From Bacteroidaceae bacterium (GTDB lineage Bacteria; Bacteroidota; Bacteroidia; Bacteroidales; Bacteroidaceae): 13,738 bases of DNA. The position numbers and the translations under genes are program-made. Shown here piece by piece: positions 1 through 9,243 of this stretch. Location of the stretch: positions 1 to 13,738 of the forward strand of contig JAFZKR010000166.1 in the NCBI GenBank assembly GCA_017551845.1, given 5' to 3'. Numbering within the stretch: the stretch's first letter is position 1; the number at the start of each line of letters is the position of its first letter. The notes below the pieces were generated by a model. That model was not told the DNA's origin, ran no database searches, and was given only the letters and a program-made list of their open reading frames with translations.

Positions 1-52
1 CATTTCCACTGCTTTCCTGAGCGGTTTCATACGTTAGACGTAACCGCACAGA

Positions 53-79
53 AAAAGGTTGAGTTTTACTCGACTTTTT
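53..79. terminator. Hairpin terminator, probably bidirectional
   Basis: The arms 53-63 and 69-79 pair over 11 positions (two of them G-T) around a 5-base loop. The 5' arm begins with an A-run and the 3' arm ends in TTTTT, so a transcript from either strand would end its stem in a U-rich tract. It lies about 40 bases past the stop codon of the minus-strand ABC ATPase gene and probably ends that operon. The rest of 1-121 holds no gene I can support. Confidence 0.6.
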
Positions 80-121
80 ACGCCATGCCAAAGATAACCG
101 GACACCGTAGGGTTGTCTGTG

Positions 122-796
122 TCATTCCGGGAGTTCCTTGACGATGCTGCCGTCAAACAGATTGATTATACGGTTGGCATAAGATGCATCGTGGCGGCTG
201 TGAGTCACCATTACTATGGTAGTACCCTGCTGGTTGAGTTCCTTCAAGAGGTTCATCACCTCCTGACCGTTCACAGAATCCAGGTTACCTGTGGGCTCAT
301 CGGCCAGGATCAGCTTGGGGCCTGCTATCACCGCGCGGGCTATTGCTACGCGCTGCTGCTGACCACCGCTCAACTGATTGGGGAAGTGTTTCTCACGGTG
401 TGATATGTTCATGCGCTCCATCACCTCCTCGGCACGACGGCGACGCTCCTTGGCCGGCACACCCATGTAGAGAAGCGGGAGCTCTATGTTTTCACGAACG
501 TTCAGTTCATCAATCAGGTTGAAGCTCTGGAACACAAAGCCTATCACACCCTTGCGCAGGTCCGTACGATGGTTCTCATCCAGCGAGGCCACCTCCACGC
601 CCTGAAGTTTGTAACTGCCCTTAGTGGGATTGTCAAGCAAGCCCAGGATATTGAGCAGTGTTGATTTACCGCAGCCCGAAGGCCCCATTATGGCAACAAA
701 TTCGCCGTCGGCTACTGTGAACGACACATCATTCAGAGCCCAAGTCTCTACCTCCTCCGTACGGAAGATCTTCTGTAAATTGTTAACTTCAATCAT
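122..796 (-). CDS. ABC transporter ATP-binding protein (MacB/LolD-type)
   Basis: This 224-residue cytoplasmic ATPase powers an FtsX/MacB-type permease. All nucleotide-binding motifs are visible: Walker [10 protein letters not shown] at residues 38-46, Q-loop Q90, signature LSGGQQQR at 142-149, Walker B LILADEP at 162-168, D-loop NLDS at 171-174 and switch histidine H199. The length and the insert after the Q-loop ([14 protein letters not shown]) are typical of the LolD/MacB/FtsE group, which moves lipoproteins, peptides or small molecules or transmits mechanical signals rather than importing solutes. The ATG at 796 lies 20 bases past the permease stop codon on the same strand, so the two genes form an operon and almost certainly one transporter. 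A hairpin terminator follows the stop. The substrate cannot be told from sequence; no periplasmic adaptor or TolC-type gene is visible in the window. Family assignment is secure, the precise role is not. Confidence 0.95.
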   Translation of the reverse strand: MIEVNNLQKIFRTEEVETWALNDVSFTVADGEFVAIMGPSGCGKSTLLNILGLLDNPTKGSYKLQGVEVASLDENHRTDLRKGVIGFVFQSFNLIDELNVRENIELPLLYMGVPAKERRRRAEEVMERMNISHREKHFPNQLSGGQQQRVAIARAVIAGPKLILADEPTGNLDSVNGQEVMNLLKELNQQGTTIVMVTHSRHDASYANRIINLFDGSIVKELPE

Positions 797-816
797 GACT
801 AAAAATTTAAATATTA

Positions 817-3375
817 TTATTCACTCTTAATTACCTCTGCCGGATTTTCACTGGCTGTCTTGACGACTTTATGGATAACTGTAAGGCCGATAACCATAAC
901 CGTTGCTGCAAATAACCCTGCATAAATCCACCAACTGATGGTAGCCTGACGCGGGAACTTCTGTATCCACTGATGCATAATCAGATAACCTATGATAAAA
1001 GCAGTGAGCATGGATATTGCTATGACTGCGCCGTACTCCTTTGTGAATATTGACAGGATGTCGCTGACCTTTGCGCCATGTACCTTGCGGACTGCAATCT
1101 CGCGGCGGCGCTCCAGGCATGCCAGACTTATCATTGACCAGACACCGAATATCGATATCATGATGCTGACTATTCCCATACCAAGAATCAGGTTCTTAAG
1201 ATGTCTGTCCTTCTCAAGACCTTTAAAATACTGGTCCTCGGTGAAAGTAATATCATAATTGCAATCCATCTCTTCAAACATCTCTGACAATTTCTGTTTC
1301 AGTTCTTTCTTGAATCCGTGTTCATACCGGACCAGATATGCTGCATGCGGTGCCACCAGAAGACCGGACAGATCGCCCATCAATGATGCCAGTTTGAAAT
1401 TGGTGGGAGAACAGAGAATAAAGTTGATACTCTCCCCCTCATATGTATTGGGGAATATATCCTTTATAACTGCTATAACATGGTAACTGTCCTTTATGAC
1501 AGGCGGATTAAGGTCAAACGGGTTACTCTGTAACTTGCTTTCCAATGTGATGACGGGATCATCCGATACCGCTCCAAGACCCAGCTTTTTGCAAAGGCTC
1601 TCAGTAATGACCACCTCATTATCCATTACAGGACGGTCATTGGGAATCACTCCGTCAATGACTGTTACATCAAGCACTGCAAGACCCTTCTCATCAAGCA
1701 AGCCCAGAGTGTTGTAGGCGCAACTGTCAACATCATTGATACGGCCAACGTCCGACTTTAGTTTTCCCACCTGAGAGAGCAGATAATAGTCTCCGTAACC
1801 GCTTATAACCTGCTTGATCAGAGGCAATGACTCCAACTTTCCGGTCACGCCATACTCATTCTCATATTTCTCCTGATAATTGACATTAGACATTGCGTCC
1901 TGCTGCTGAATCAGGGCATCCATCTCTTCTTCTGTTCCACTACTGAAATTACCCGAAATTATGTCCAGAAGCGTAAGTGCGCCTTTAGGAGACAACTTGA
2001 TAACCGCCTGGTCATTAACTCTGAGCCCCCAGTTCTGGTTCCTGAGATAATTGAACTGATGCAGCATTACACAGGTGATAAAAGCAAACAGGGTGCCGGT
2101 AAAGAGTTGTAATCCCACGCTCAACTTCCTGAACAAACCGTTCCGGAGGGAATCAGAAATGGTTTCACGGATGCTCCTGCGTCTTATCACATAGACACTT
2201 AATATGCATAACAGCAGGGATATCAGGAATACAGTCAGCATAAGTACGATACTGCTGGTTAGCAGGAAGCCGGCCGGCATGCTGATATCAACGAGCCTGA
2301 TATACGGCTCCTTAAGTCCCCATATCAACAACATTCCTATTACAAGACCAGCCATTACAAGGATTGACATCTCAAAAGAGAACATCCGGATAAGGTCTCT
2401 CATTGATGCACCGTGTACAATACGGAGGGCAGCCTCACGATCACGTCCCTTCAGGGTATTTATAAAGAATATAAGTATGTTGAAAAGAGAGCATAACATG
2501 ATTAGAATGCTGGCCATGCAGAACAGGCTCATTGTCCTGTAACTGACATATGACATCTCCTTGATTGTATTCAGGTGTACATCCTTTATTTGTATGAAAG
2601 GATTGTCCGAACCCAGAATACTAAGTATTGATGCATTTATTTGAGCATATGAATTCTGACTTTTCATCAGCATATCCATCAGTTCGTCAGGATCAACCCC
2701 TTCCTTAAGTTTCCAGAAACAGTTGGATTGTATCATCTTGGTAAGGTTCTTATAAAACATCAATCCACTCATGTTGCTGGTGTCAATATCAAATAATACC
2801 TCACGATATGACATCACATCAAACTGAAGTATGGTAGGTTTACGGAAATCTTTAAGGACTGCTGCCACCGTCCTGCCGTCAATGCTTTGACCTATCGGAT
2901 CTTTATCGGCAAATATCTTTTTGGCATATTTTTCAGAAATGGCAATCTGATTGGGATTACCTATGAATGACCAGTCTCCCTGTTTAAGTTCTATATCAAA
3001 AAAATCACAGAACACTGAGTCCACCTGTATCTCCAGATAACCCTCATGCTCTTTCTCAAATCTGAAGTATGTAGTCTGGGCCGCATCCAGAGCCTCGGCT
3101 ATACCGCGTATAGCCTGATTTCCGGTGGAGGTCAGCATATCGGAATATTTCTGCGAGAACTGATCTACTACGGGATTTGACTCGTATGACAACTTCATCG
3201 TATAAATGCGGTCTGCATCCTTATGGAAGCGGTCAAACGAGTTCTCATAATAAAGCCAAACAGAGGAGAGAGAAAGGCAAACAAAGCCGGCAGCCAGACC
3301 TATTACGCTGACTGTGTTCTGGAGAGCAAACTTGCGGATATTACGCAAGGCGATTTTAAGGTAGTGTACAAACAT
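817..3375 (-). CDS. ABC transporter permease, FtsX/MacB family, duplicated eight-helix form
   Basis: This 852-residue inner-membrane permease contains two MacB_PCD/FtsX units in one chain. Unit one has a first helix at about residues 20-43, a periplasmic domain to about 275, and three helices between about 278 and 398. Unit two has a helix at about 418-438, a periplasmic domain to about 720, and three helices between about 727 and 837. The conserved cytoplasmic coupling segment appears twice: REAALRIVHGAS near 313-324 and REIAVRKVHGAK near 758-769; the second is closer to the family pattern. Fused permeases of this kind are frequent in Bacteroidetes, usually next to one ATPase, which is what follows here. 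A promoter candidate lies about 30 bases upstream of the ATG. Substrate unknown; peptide, lipid or antimicrobial export and envelope-stress roles are all possible for the family. Confidence 0.93.
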   Translation of the reverse strand: MFVHYLKIALRNIRKFALQNTVSVIGLAAGFVCLSLSSVWLYYENSFDRFHKDADRIYTMKLSYESNPVVDQFSQKYSDMLTSTGNQAIRGIAEALDAAQTTYFRFEKEHEGYLEIQVDSVFCDFFDIELKQGDWSFIGNPNQIAISEKYAKKIFADKDPIGQSIDGRTVAAVLKDFRKPTILQFDVMSYREVLFDIDTSNMSGLMFYKNLTKMIQSNCFWKLKEGVDPDELMDMLMKSQNSYAQINASILSILGSDNPFIQIKDVHLNTIKEMSYVSYRTMSLFCMASILIMLCSLFNILIFFINTLKGRDREAALRIVHGASMRDLIRMFSFEMSILVMAGLVIGMLLIWGLKEPYIRLVDISMPAGFLLTSSIVLMLTVFLISLLLCILSVYVIRRRSIRETISDSLRNGLFRKLSVGLQLFTGTLFAFITCVMLHQFNYLRNQNWGLRVNDQAVIKLSPKGALTLLDIISGNFSSGTEEEMDALIQQQDAMSNVNYQEKYENEYGVTGKLESLPLIKQVISGYGDYYLLSQVGKLKSDVGRINDVDSCAYNTLGLLDEKGLAVLDVTVIDGVIPNDRPVMDNEVVITESLCKKLGLGAVSDDPVITLESKLQSNPFDLNPPVIKDSYHVIAVIKDIFPNTYEGESINFILCSPTNFKLASLMGDLSGLLVAPHAAYLVRYEHGFKKELKQKLSEMFEEMDCNYDITFTEDQYFKGLEKDRHLKNLILGMGIVSIMISIFGVWSMISLACLERRREIAVRKVHGAKVSDILSIFTKEYGAVIAISMLTAFIIGYLIMHQWIQKFPRQATISWWIYAGLFAATVMVIGLTVIHKVVKTASENPAEVIKSE

Positions 3376-3405
3376 ATCTCGTGTTATTTGATTTAATTCT
3401 CAGCC

Positions 3406-3438
3406 CAAAATTATCTCCACATAACACTACTCTCCAAG
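3406..3438 (-). promoter_or_regulatory. Promoter candidate for the ABC permease operon
   Basis: On the minus strand a perfect Bacteroidetes -7 box TAATTTTG (3413-3406) is preceded at 21 bases by CTTG (3438-3435), a 3-of-4 match to the -33 TTTG. The predicted transcript start leaves a leader of roughly 25 bases before the ATG at 3375. Spacing and position fit; the -33 box is imperfect. Confidence 0.55.
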
Positions 3439-3467
3439 AAAAAAAGACAAAATCGTACTATTTCGCC

Positions 3468-3492
3468 CAAAAGTGTCTAATTTTTTGACACT
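3468..3492 (-). terminator. Candidate terminator of the valS-helicase operon
   Basis: AGTGTC (3472-3477) and GACACT (3487-3492) form a perfect 6-bp stem around an A/T-rich 9-base loop, and on the minus strand the stem is followed by a short TTTT tract. It lies about 50 bases past the helicase stop codon. A second small hairpin, AACCG-GATT-CGGTT on the minus strand (3529-3542), sits directly after the stop without a U-tract. Either could end the operon. The 3472-3492 inverted repeat could instead be an operator for the ABC operon promoter just downstream. Confidence 0.4.
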
Positions 3493-3542
3493 CTCAGGTG
3501 GAATGTTTCACAAAGACTGTCTTGATTTAACCGAATCCGGTT

Positions 3543-5594
3543 TTAATGACGGGATTTTCTGGGTTTGGTTACGGTGCGGGAGGCTTTGCGGCTATTCACC
3601 TTTTTCTCCCTTCGGGCCGATGGTTTCTCCTTGCGGGCCGGTTTTCTCTCCTTGCGCTTGGATGCCCTATTCTCTGAACGTTCCGCTCCGCGACGGGAGC
3701 CGCCGTTCTCACTGCGGAAGAACTGGTGCCAGTCCTCGTTTTCAAAGTTGTTCCAGAAATCATCGTCCTGAGCTATCTGAACCTGCGGAGCGCGCTGAGC
3801 ACTGTGACGCTCAATCTTACCTGATTTCTTCTCTTCACGACGAGGATTCTTCTCCTCACGTTTAGGTTTCTCCTCTCTGCGGGGCTTCTCTTCACGCCTT
3901 GGTTTTTCCTCACGGCGGGGCTTACGTTCACGAGCCGGCTTTTCAATGGTCTCCTGACCGCCTTCAGAACGGGTCTCGGCAACCTCCACATGAACCTCAC
4001 GTCCCTTGTAATTCACTCCGTCCATACCTGCGAGAATCTCCTCAGTATAATCATCGGGGCACTCGAAGAACGAGAAATTCTGCATAAGGTCAATGCGGCC
4101 CACATCCACACGTCCGGCCACATTGCGGTTCAGCATCTCAATTATGTGTACGGGCTGGACGTGATCTTTCTTACCTATATTAATAAAGAAACGGGTATAG
4201 CCTTTCTGTGCACGACGGCGGTCTTTTTTCTTGCGTTTTTCCCCGTCAACATCCTTGCGGGTCACCTCCTCCAGTTCCGGAGCGTCCTTATAGTAACGCA
4301 CAAAACGGCCGAACTCACGGGTTACTATTCGCTTGATGATGTCGTTCTTGTCCATCCAGTCCAGACGGCGGAATATCTCAGGCAGGAACCCCTCAATCTG
4401 CTCCTCATTCACTTGGATACGCTCCAGGTCATCAATCACCTTATAGAGTTGTTTCTCACAAATCTGAGTGCCCGTGGGCATCACCCCTTGTACGAATATC
4501 TTGCCGATTGCCTTCTCAATGAAGCGTATCTTTCCCTTCTCCCTCAGGTTCACAATCGATATGGACGTACCTCTCTTACCCGCACGACCGGTACGGCCGC
4601 TGCGGTGGGTATAGTTTTCTATATCATCCGGAAGACCGAAGTTGATAACGTGAGTGAGATTGTCCACATCAAGTCCGCGTGCAGCAACATCGGTTGCCAC
4701 CAGAAGCTGCAGCTGACGCTTGCGGAACTTGTTCATTGTAAGGTCACGCTGCGCCTGAGAGAGGTCACCGTGCAGGGAATCGGCATTATAACCGTCCTGC
4801 ATCAATTTGTCGGCTATCTCCTGAGTCTCTAAGCGGGTACGGCAGAATATGATTGCGTATATGGACGGATAATAATCCACGATGCGTTTCAGAGCCAAGT
4901 ACTTGTCCTTGGCGTGCACCATATAATAAACATGCTCCACATTCTCGGCACCCTCATTACGCGTGCCGATAACAATCTCGCGTGCATTGTTCAGGTATTT
5001 CTGTGAAATGGCCTGAATCTCCTTACTCATGGTGGCCGAGAACATGAGCATCTTACGCTCCGCAGGAACAGATGAGAGAATCTTCTCCAGATCCTCAGAG
5101 AAACCCATATTGAGCATCTCATCGGCCTCATCAAGAATCACTGTACGGATTGTGTCCAGAGTCACCACACCACGCTCCATAAGGTCAATAAGACGTCCGG
5201 GAGTGGCCACAATCACATGTGCTCCACGCTTGAAGTTGCGTATCTGGTTCTCTATTGATGAGCCGCCATACATAGGGATAACGTGCAGACCCTCAATGTA
5301 ATGCGAGAAATCAGAAAGGTCACTGGCTATCTGCACACAAAGTTCCCTTGTGGGGCTCAGTATAAGGTACTGTGCATCCTTGCTGTCAACATCGGTCTGC
5401 TGAATTACAGGAATGCCGTATGCGGCCGTCTTGCCTGTTCCGGTCTGGGCGAGAGCCACCACATCACCACTGCCATCTTCCAACAGATAGGGGATGACTG
5501 CCTCCTGTACGGGCATAGGGTTCTCGAATCCCAACTCTTCAATTGCCTTGAGTATCCGTTCCGACACCCCAAGTTCGCGGAAAGTGCTCATCAA
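3543..5594 (-). CDS. DEAD-box ATP-dependent RNA helicase (DeaD/CsdA-like)
   Basis: This 683-residue protein unwinds RNA duplexes using ATP, probably in ribosome assembly, cold adaptation or RNA decay. The RecA-like core carries the Q-motif (Q30), motif I AQTGTGKT (49-56), PTREL (81-85), TPGR (131-134), DEAD (155-158), SAT (186-188), ATDVAARGLDV (300-310) and HRSGRTGRAGK (330-340). Residues about 464-540 look like the RRM-like RNA-binding domain of DbpA/DeaD proteins, including GYTRFFINIGKKD. The last 130 residues are low-complexity and very basic, with tandem KPRREE units and an acidic/aromatic patch (DDDFWNNFENEDWHQFF) at about 610-626; such tails usually bind RNA or partner proteins. The gene follows the coiled-coil gene by 11 bases and has no promoter of its own that I can see. 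The first two codons are both ATG; either may start the protein. CsdA versus another DEAD paralogue cannot be decided. Confidence 0.95.
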   Translation of the reverse strand: MMSTFRELGVSERILKAIEELGFENPMPVQEAVIPYLLEDGSGDVVALAQTGTGKTAAYGIPVIQQTDVDSKDAQYLILSPTRELCVQIASDLSDFSHYIEGLHVIPMYGGSSIENQIRNFKRGAHVIVATPGRLIDLMERGVVTLDTIRTVILDEADEMLNMGFSEDLEKILSSVPAERKMLMFSATMSKEIQAISQKYLNNAREIVIGTRNEGAENVEHVYYMVHAKDKYLALKRIVDYYPSIYAIIFCRTRLETQEIADKLMQDGYNADSLHGDLSQAQRDLTMNKFRKRQLQLLVATDVAARGLDVDNLTHVINFGLPDDIENYTHRSGRTGRAGKRGTSISIVNLREKGKIRFIEKAIGKIFVQGVMPTGTQICEKQLYKVIDDLERIQVNEEQIEGFLPEIFRRLDWMDKNDIIKRIVTREFGRFVRYYKDAPELEEVTRKDVDGEKRKKKDRRRAQKGYTRFFINIGKKDHVQPVHIIEMLNRNVAGRVDVGRIDLMQNFSFFECPDDYTEEILAGMDGVNYKGREVHVEVAETRSEGGQETIEKPARERKPRREEKPRREEKPRREEKPKREEKNPRREEKKSGKIERHSAQRAPQVQIAQDDDFWNNFENEDWHQFFRSENGGSRRGAERSENRASKRKERKPARKEKPSARREKKVNSRKASRTVTKPRKSRH
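3831..3923 (-). repeat. Tandem KPRREE hexapeptide repeats in the helicase tail
   Basis: Residues 558-588 of the helicase contain five consecutive copies of a six-residue unit: three KPRREE, one KPKREE, and a fifth with an inserted Asn. The codons differ between copies, with Arg written as CGC, CGT, AGG and AGA and Glu as GAG and GAA. The peptide repeat is therefore conserved while the DNA copies have diverged, which argues for selection on the charged peptide rather than a recent slippage expansion. Confidence 0.8.
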
Positions 5595-5605
5595 TAAACA
5601 GACAA

Positions 5606-6493
5606 TCAGTTAAGTGTTACGCTCTGCTCACCTATCATAACGCCATCCACAAACAGATAAGCGTTATAAGTTCCGGCACTCAGATATTCCTCAACATCCC
5701 AGTACATGGTAACTTCCTGCTGCTCACCGGTGTATTCAATGTACTTCTTGGCAGAGTACTCCAGAGCCACGTTCTCATATCTGAACGTATTGGAGGCATC
5801 CTTCACCAGAGGCTCCCCGTCAGGCTTGGTGATGCGCAGATATACGGTCTTCTCGCCGGTCTGGACGGTAATATTCTTGACAATGGTAAAGTTAACCACG
5901 AACTGGGTCACGTTCTTCACCTTATGCTCCTCCTTGCCGCGTTTGTTGCGGGGAGTCACCGTTATGGCGGCTGCGTCGAGCTGCGATGCCAGAGCCACCT
6001 TCTCCTCGGCCTTCTCCTTTTCTACTGTGAGCTGCTCCACAACCTTTGTCTGTTCCTGATACTGTCGCTTCACCCTTGTATTCTCCTGGGCAAGCAGCTT
6101 GTTCACCTGGTCAAGCGAATCAATCTGCGCCACATACGAACGCATAACGGCACGTACGGTAGCCAGTTCCTTCTTGAGCCTCGTTATCTCAGCTGCATTG
6201 GTAGCTTTTGTCTGCCTCAATTCCTCCAAGAGCTGCTGTGTGCGTAGTTTCTCCCGCTCCAGCTGATGCCGGAGTGAATCGTTGGAAAGATGCACCTGCA
6301 GTTCGTCATATTGCATTGCGAACCCTGAATACTCATTCTCCATCTCTTCCTTCTCAATCTCGAAGAGTTGGGTCATTTCTTCAATCTCACGGCCCTTGTG
6401 CATGACCGAGAGCATGAGCCATATCACGGCTCCAACCAAAACGGCTATGGCAGCTATGGCTATAATCAAGCCGGTTTTTCCTTTTTTTTCCAT
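5606..6493 (-). CDS. Membrane-anchored coiled-coil protein of unknown function
   Basis: I do not recognise a named family. The 295-residue product has a short basic N-terminus, one transmembrane helix (about residues 9-31), a long charged heptad-like coiled coil (about 33-170, rich in Glu, Lys, Gln and Leu), and a beta-rich C-terminal domain (about 180-295). The last domain contains YLRITKPDGEPL and ends in a segment resembling an immunoglobulin-like or extracellular beta-sandwich fold (GTYNAYLFVDGVMIGEQSV). The topology is probably N-in, with coil and beta domain in the periplasm. The chosen ATG at 6493 overlaps the valS stop as TGATG; an in-frame GTG three bases earlier is the alternative. 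This overlap and the 11-base gap to the helicase indicate translational coupling in one operon. Placement with valS and a helicase does not by itself reveal the job. The gene is surely real; its function is open. Confidence 0.88.
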   Translation of the reverse strand: MEKKGKTGLIIAIAAIAVLVGAVIWLMLSVMHKGREIEEMTQLFEIEKEEMENEYSGFAMQYDELQVHLSNDSLRHQLEREKLRTQQLLEELRQTKATNAAEITRLKKELATVRAVMRSYVAQIDSLDQVNKLLAQENTRVKRQYQEQTKVVEQLTVEKEKAEEKVALASQLDAAAITVTPRNKRGKEEHKVKNVTQFVVNFTIVKNITVQTGEKTVYLRITKPDGEPLVKDASNTFRYENVALEYSAKKYIEYTGEQQEVTMYWDVEEYLSAGTYNAYLFVDGVMIGEQSVTLN

Positions 6494-9183
6494 CACTTCA
6501 TAAGAGAGGCTATGCTCTTCTTTAATGTTACAATCTTCTGAGTGGCATCGGCCTGCTTCTTACGCTCGTTCTCCACGACCGCTGCAGGAGCATGTGCCAC
6601 AAAGTTTTCATTTGAAAGCTTGGCGTTGACACCCTTCAGGAATCCCTCCAGATGCTCCAGCTCAGCCTCCATCTTCTTTATTTCAGCCTCCACATCAATG
6701 AGTCCGCCCAAGCGTACTGCATATTCCTGTGTTCCTACCATAAATGCGGCTGTTCCCTCACTCTTGGCTGTAACCACTACAATCTCCTCCAGTCCGGCCA
6801 TCTTAAGAACCACGCTGTCAAGTGTAGCCAGCGGGTTGGAGCCCACAGCCTCAACGGTAAGCGGCTCACGCGGGCCGATGTTCTTGGCCTTGCGTACAGA
6901 GCGAACCTCGGTAACAATCTGCTTGGCATCCTCAAACTGAGCCAGGAGCTTGGCATCGGCCTTACCCTTTACAAGTTCAACTATGCTCTGGTTCATGATG
7001 CTCTCACCTGCCTTACGCTCGCGTACTGCCTGCCACAGTTCCTCAGTGATGAACGGCATGAACGGATGCAGAAGCATAAGCAGCTGCTCAAACAACTGCA
7101 GTGTTGCGTTATAGGTCTTTGAATCGATGGGCTGTCCGTAAACAGGCTTGATGATTTCCAGATACCAGCTTGCAAACTCATCCCAGAACAGCTTATAAAC
7201 TGCCATCAGGGCCTCGCTGATGCGATACTTTGACATCAGGTCATCCATCTCGGCAGCGGTGCTGTTCAGCTTGCTGCGGAACCAGTCAACAGCCAGTTTT
7301 GAACTCTCGGGCTGTTCTATATCGGCTACGGTCCAGGTCTGTGTCAGACGGAACGCGTTCCATATCTTGTTGTTGAAGTTACGGCCCTGCTCGCAGATAG
7401 CCTCATCAAACGGTATGTCGTTTCCTGCAGGAGCCGATAACATAAGGCCCATACGAACACCGTCGGCGCCGTACTGCTCAATAAGGCCGATGGGGTCAGG
7501 TGAGTTGCCCAGAGACTTACTCATCTTACGGCCCAGCTTATCACGTACAATGCCGGTAAAATAGACGTTGCGGAAAGGCATATCGTGCCTGTACTCATAA
7601 CCCGACATTATCATACGGGCCACCCAGAAGAATATGATATCCGGGCCTGTTACCAGATCATTTGTGGGATAGTAGTACTTTATCTCCTCATTATCCGGGT
7701 TGTTGATGCCGTCAAACAGGCTAATAGGCCAGAGCCATGAACTGAACCATGTGTCAAGCACATCCTCATCCTGACGCAAGTCAGCAGCGGTCAGACTGTT
7801 GTCACCGCTCTTGGCGCGCGCCAGTTCAACAGCCTTCTCAACGGTCTCGGCAACTACAAAACCGCCCTTGGGCATAAAGTAGGCAGGGATTCTGTGACCC
7901 CACCAGAGTTGACGGCTTATGCACCAGTCCTTGATGTTCTCCAGCCAGTTGCGGTATGTATTCTTGTACTTGGGCGGATAGAACTTAAGCTCATCATTCA
8001 TTACAGGAGGCAGAGCCATATCGGCAAAGTGCTGCATCTTTAGGAACCACTGCATTGAGAGTTTGGGCTCAATTACGGTATCCGGGTTACGCTCGCTGTA
8101 GCCAACCTTATTGGTGTAGTCCTCCATCTTCTCAAGCAGGCCGGCAGCCTCCAGATCAACGGCAATCTGCTTCTTTACGGCAAAGCGGTCCATTCCGATG
8201 TACAGGCCGGCCTTCTCGCTAAGGGTACCGTTATCGTTGAATATGTCGATGGTCTCCAGGTTGTACTTCTCACCCAGCATATAGTCATTGACATCATGGG
8301 CTGGGGTTACCTTCAAGCAACCGGTACCGAACTCAATGTCAACATAATCATCCTCTATTACAGGTATTACGCGACTTACCAGGGGAACTATAACCTTGTG
8401 GCCCTTGAGCCAGCCGTTCTTGGGATCAGCAGGGTTGATGCACATTGCGGTATCACCCATGATGGTCTCAGGACGTGTGGTTGCAACCACTGCGTAGTAA
8501 CCCTTGGCATCCTTATGGACAATCTCACCCTCGGCACCAGTAGGCTTAACAGGATTCTCGGCGGCATCGGCAACATAGTACTTCAAGTAGTACAGTTTGC
8601 TGTGCTCCTCCTTGTAAACCACCTCCTCATCACTCAGAGCGGTCTGAGCCTTGGGATCCCAGTTCACCATACGTACACCGCGGTAAATCAGGCCCTTGTT
8701 GTAGAGGTCCACAAACACCTTGATTACGCTCTCAGAGCGCAGATCATCCATTGTGAAAGCGGTACGGTCCCAGTCGCAGCTGCAACCCAAACGGCGCAAC
8801 TGCTTGAGGATAATGCCTCCGTGCTCCTCTTTCCACTCCCATGCGTGCTTAAGGAACTCATCACGGGTAAGGTCTGTCTTCTTGATTCCCTGGGCTGCAA
8901 GCTTGGCAACAACCTTAGCCTCGGTAGCGATTGATGCGTGGTCAGTTCCGGGTACCCACAGGGCGTTTTTGCCCATCATGCGGGCACGGCGCACCAGAAT
9001 ATCCTGAATGGTGTTGTTGAGCATATGTCCCATATGCAGCACACCTGTCACGTTTGGTGGCGGAATGACTATAGTGTAAGGCTCACGGCCGTCCGGCTCA
9101 GAGTGGAAAAACTTGCCATCCTCCCAATACTTGTACCACTTTCCCTCCACATCGGCAGGGTTGTACTTACTTGCTAATTCCAT
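6493..9183 (-). CDS. valS: Valine--tRNA ligase
   Basis: This 896-residue class I aminoacyl-tRNA synthetase charges tRNA-Val with valine in the cytoplasm. Visible signatures are [13 protein letters not shown] (41-53) containing the HIGH-type motif HMGH, the editing (CP1) domain with TTRPET (235-240) and [12 protein letters not shown] (286-297), [16 protein letters not shown] (420-435), [13 protein letters not shown] (512-524), and KMSKS (553-557). The anticodon-binding helical domain follows from about 620, and a C-terminal coiled coil (about 832-894) matches the tRNA-contacting arm of bacterial ValRS. Length and motif order are complete and no key residue is missing. It is the first gene of a three-gene operon and is preceded by a near-consensus promoter with a leader of about 25 bases. 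No T-box or other leader structure is visible in so short a leader. Confidence 0.98.
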   Translation of the reverse strand: MELASKYNPADVEGKWYKYWEDGKFFHSEPDGREPYTIVIPPPNVTGVLHMGHMLNNTIQDILVRRARMMGKNALWVPGTDHASIATEAKVVAKLAAQGIKKTDLTRDEFLKHAWEWKEEHGGIILKQLRRLGCSCDWDRTAFTMDDLRSESVIKVFVDLYNKGLIYRGVRMVNWDPKAQTALSDEEVVYKEEHSKLYYLKYYVADAAENPVKPTGAEGEIVHKDAKGYYAVVATTRPETIMGDTAMCINPADPKNGWLKGHKVIVPLVSRVIPVIEDDYVDIEFGTGCLKVTPAHDVNDYMLGEKYNLETIDIFNDNGTLSEKAGLYIGMDRFAVKKQIAVDLEAAGLLEKMEDYTNKVGYSERNPDTVIEPKLSMQWFLKMQHFADMALPPVMNDELKFYPPKYKNTYRNWLENIKDWCISRQLWWGHRIPAYFMPKGGFVVAETVEKAVELARAKSGDNSLTAADLRQDEDVLDTWFSSWLWPISLFDGINNPDNEEIKYYYPTNDLVTGPDIIFFWVARMIMSGYEYRHDMPFRNVYFTGIVRDKLGRKMSKSLGNSPDPIGLIEQYGADGVRMGLMLSAPAGNDIPFDEAICEQGRNFNNKIWNAFRLTQTWTVADIEQPESSKLAVDWFRSKLNSTAAEMDDLMSKYRISEALMAVYKLFWDEFASWYLEIIKPVYGQPIDSKTYNATLQLFEQLLMLLHPFMPFITEELWQAVRERKAGESIMNQSIVELVKGKADAKLLAQFEDAKQIVTEVRSVRKAKNIGPREPLTVEAVGSNPLATLDSVVLKMAGLEEIVVVTAKSEGTAAFMVGTQEYAVRLGGLIDVEAEIKKMEAELEHLEGFLKGVNAKLSNENFVAHAPAAVVENERKKQADATQKIVTLKKSIASLMK

Positions 9184-9212
9184 AGAACAATACCTGTTGT
9201 CAAAATCGGGTG

Positions 9213-9243
9213 CAAAGATAATGCAAACGAGAGTAATAACAAA
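9213..9243 (-). promoter_or_regulatory. valS operon promoter
   Basis: The minus strand has TTTG (9243-9240), a 19-base spacer and TATCTTTG (9220-9213). This is a full match to the Bacteroidetes primary-sigma consensus at standard spacing. The transcript would start near 9206, about 23 bases before the valS ATG. The -33 box lies inside an 18-bp palindrome. Confidence 0.8.

Noticed and set aside
1..30. Possible start of another minus-strand gene (ATG at 30-28, product beginning MKPLRKAVEM)
   Set aside because: Only ten codons are visible, directly after a terminator hairpin, with no promoter or family match, so it cannot be supported.
1..141. Plus-strand frame open from the window edge to a stop near 141
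   Set aside because: About 46 codons open by chance is not unusual; it overlaps the antisense 3' end of the ABC ATPase gene and its product is not recognisable.
3990..4832. 280-codon plus-strand open frame antisense to the helicase
   Set aside because: The minus strand has complete DEAD-box motifs across this region; the opposite frame shows no recognisable domain and is a coding shadow.
8296..8934. 212-codon plus-strand open frame antisense to valS
   Set aside because: It lies wholly within the ValRS catalytic and editing coding sequence; repetitive Leu/Val/Asn content is typical of a shadow frame.
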